A stretch of DNA of 42,974 nt, from positions 1-42,974 of the forward strand of contig JAFTUS010000122.1 in the NCBI GenBank assembly GCA_017466125.1, given 5' to 3'. The DNA comes from Lentisphaeria bacterium (lineage in GTDB: Bacteria; Verrucomicrobiota; Lentisphaeria; Victivallales; Victivallaceae). Under the pieces are notes generated by a model, which worked only from the letters and a program-made list of their open reading frames with translations, did not search any database and had not been told where the DNA came from. The translations under genes and the position numbers were made by a program. Positions 41,879 through 42,974 of this stretch are shown here, piece after piece (the first letter of the stretch is position 1; the number at the start of each line of letters is the position of its first letter).

Positions 41879-41894
41879 ATATTTCCGGTATATT
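41867..41894 (+). promoter_or_regulatory. Promoter of the GH16 gene
   Basis: -35 TTGTTT (41867-41872), 16-bp spacer, -10 TATATT (41889-41894). The -35 lies back to back with the AraC promoter, so one bound regulator could act on both. Confidence 0.6.
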
Positions 41895-41922
41895 AAAATC
41901 AGGTTCAAAAAAGGAGACCGGT

Positions 41923-42861
41923 ATGAAAAAATTTACACTTGAAGATCACGCAGACAGTTTTCTGCCCGAGGGCAAGGAGTGGAAACTGGTCTGGCACGAT
42001 GAGTTTGACGGTACTGAACTGGACGAAACCAAATGGGGTTTCCGGCTGAATTTCTGGGGACAGCGGCTCAAAACGTTTACGACCGAAGGCGTGGAACTCG
42101 ACGGCAACAGTCATGTCAGACTTCACATGATCAAAAAGGGTGAAGATTACTATTCGCCGCACCTGCAAACCGGTTCTCTGACCTATGATATTCCGAAGGA
42201 CGGCAACGGCTTCTGGCCTTTCGGTGAATATGAGAAGCCGAAATTCATGCACCGCTACGGCTATTACGAGATCCGCTGCCGCCTGCCCAAAAACAAAGGG
42301 TGGCACGCCGCATTCTGGCTTCAGGCTCCCGGCGTCGGTTCACATCCCGACGCCCGTTTTGCGGGGGTGGAATGCGACATTATGGAAAATTACCGTCAGC
42401 ATATCGACGGCAAAATGATGGGCGGCAATATCTGGGGCGGTTACGGCAAAAACTTTGATGTTTCCGGACACTTTCTCTGGGATCACGAAGAGACCGCTGA
42501 CGGCTGGCACTATTACGGCGTGGACTGGTCTCCCGCAGGATATGTTTTTTACGCTGACGGCAAAGAGATCGGCAGAGTTCTGCCCCCTGAACGTGAAGCG
42601 GAGAAAAATATCATCCGGGAAAAACCGGATTCAAAAATCTGGATTTTGCCGGGAAGTACCGCCATCGGACCGGTTTCAGAGGTGGAGCAGTTCATTCTGG
42701 TCTCCACGGAGTGCCACGGTTACCGCGGACCGGGATTTTTGAGCGCGCCTGCCGGACACCCCGCCGGAACTCCTGCACCGGTTCTGAAAGAAGCGGTACT
42801 GCCGGACTATTTTGAAGTCGATCACGTCCGCGTATTCGATCAAATCGAAACAGAAAAATAA
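41923..42861 (+). CDS. GH16-family glycoside hydrolase
   Basis: A 312-residue GH16 enzyme. The jelly-roll start KLVWHDEFDGTELDETKW (21-38) is typical. HRYGYYEIRCRLPKNKGWHA leads to the catalytic motif E150-x-D152-x-x-E155 (VECDIMEN), with E150 the expected nucleophile and E155 the acid/base. The C-terminal YFEVDHVRVFD is the usual last strand. GH16 enzymes cut beta-1,3/1,4-glucans or galactans such as agar or carrageenan; the exact substrate is unclear. The frame is open back to 41824, but AAGGAG precedes the ATG at 41923, and that start gives no signal peptide. So the enzyme may be cytoplasmic or exported otherwise, unusual for GH16. Confidence 0.93.
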   Translation: MKKFTLEDHADSFLPEGKEWKLVWHDEFDGTELDETKWGFRLNFWGQRLKTFTTEGVELDGNSHVRLHMIKKGEDYYSPHLQTGSLTYDIPKDGNGFWPFGEYEKPKFMHRYGYYEIRCRLPKNKGWHAAFWLQAPGVGSHPDARFAGVECDIMENYRQHIDGKMMGGNIWGGYGKNFDVSGHFLWDHEETADGWHYYGVDWSPAGYVFYADGKEIGRVLPPEREAEKNIIREKPDSKIWILPGSTAIGPVSEVEQFILVSTECHGYRGPGFLSAPAGHPAGTPAPVLKEAVLPDYFEVDHVRVFDQIETEK

Positions 42862-42862
42862 C

Positions 42863-42929
42863 GGCTCTGTACGAAACGTTGACTGATTTTTACAGGGGCT
42901 TCAGAATGCTCCGTCCGCTCAACGCCCCG
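42863..42929 (+). repeat. 67-bp repeat, right copy (inverted relative to 74-140)
   Basis: It begins 1 bp after the GH16 stop codon and matches the reverse complement of 74-140 at 63 of 67 bases. Both copies lie just 3' of a gene and run in its direction of transcription. The end of the repeat (CGCCCCG) is also the first arm of the hairpin at 42924-42959. Confidence 0.9.
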
Positions 42930-42959
42930 ATAAAATACGCTGTGCTTTTTTATCGGGGC
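42924..42959 (+). terminator. Terminator-like hairpin after GH16
   Basis: GCCCCGATAAAA (42924-42935) and TTTTATCGGGGC (42948-42959) form a perfect 12-bp stem with a 12-nt loop. No T-run follows, so it may be a structured repeat tail rather than an intrinsic terminator. Confidence 0.6.
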
Positions 42960-42974
42960 ATCGCTCCCGGCGAG

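Noticed and set aside
1-42974. The 67-bp inverted repeats as ends of a composite transposon
   Set aside because: No transposase or integrase is recognisable in the window, housekeeping genes (miaA, tRNA-Cys) lie inside, and no target-site duplication can be judged at the window edges.

Overview
The window looks like chromosome from a fermentative, anaerobic member of the Lentisphaerota (Victivallis-like) or a close PVC relative. Three gene families point there: a prepilin with an [16 protein letters not shown]-type N-terminus and a C-terminal H-X9-DG motif, a DUF1549/DUF1553 + DUF1501 + PPC-type secreted triad, and several AraC regulators each paired with sugar-metabolism genes. A HydG-like enzyme, a lactate dehydrogenase/EtfAB operon and a small 2[4Fe-4S] ferredoxin indicate anaerobic redox metabolism. 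No prophage, CRISPR array or intact transposase is visible.

Layout. 1-2166: an AlbA_2-type regulator, a copy of a 67-bp repeat at the left end, and a decayed coding remnant. 2167-4807: a TrmB-like regulator divergent from a DMT transporter, then a second DMT transporter. 4807-8203: the operon etfB - etfA (with N-terminal ferredoxin domain) - FAD-linked lactate/glycolate dehydrogenase - DMT transporter, read leftwards. 8286-11718: HydG, a bacterial PH-domain membrane protein and an FAD-dependent oxidoreductase, each with its own promoter. 11809-16750: the planctomycete-style DUF1553 / DUF1501 / PPC operon. 16886-18796: a DapA-family aldolase divergent from an AraC regulator. 18972-19045: tRNA-Cys(GCA). 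19101-19607: DUF2062 membrane protein. 19876-29667: a 10-kb carbohydrate locus in which a GntR/sugar-binding regulator is followed by two (alpha/alpha)6-like enzymes (the first interrupted by an amber codon), a prepilin, a 1332-residue secreted protein and a secreted GH42-like protein. 29751-33940: SDR divergent from AraC, then miaA, a GT39-like membrane protein and a ferredoxin. 34124-38550: an SGNH hydrolase, then an AraC regulator divergent from a TIM-barrel isomerase / ThuA / Gfo-Idh-MocA operon. 38630-40890: two zinc-ribbon membrane proteins of unknown function. 40897-42861: a frameshifted AraC regulator divergent from a GH16 enzyme, then the second copy of the 67-bp repeat in opposite orientation.

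How it works together. Much of the window is organised as small divergent pairs of one regulator and one sugar-metabolism gene or operon. Promoters are easy to see: a TTGACA-like -35 box, a 16-17 bp spacer and, unusually consistently, the -10 hexamer TATATT. Two genes are broken as read: an in-frame TAG at codon 40 of the enzyme starting at 20965, and a one-base excess in an A7 tract in the AraC gene at 40897-41812.

Most promising for new biology: the coupling of one prepilin to secreted carbohydrate enzymes (23607-29667), the inverted 67-bp repeat at both window ends, and the TATATT promoter signature. All functional statements come from reading motifs and translations by eye; no database search was run.
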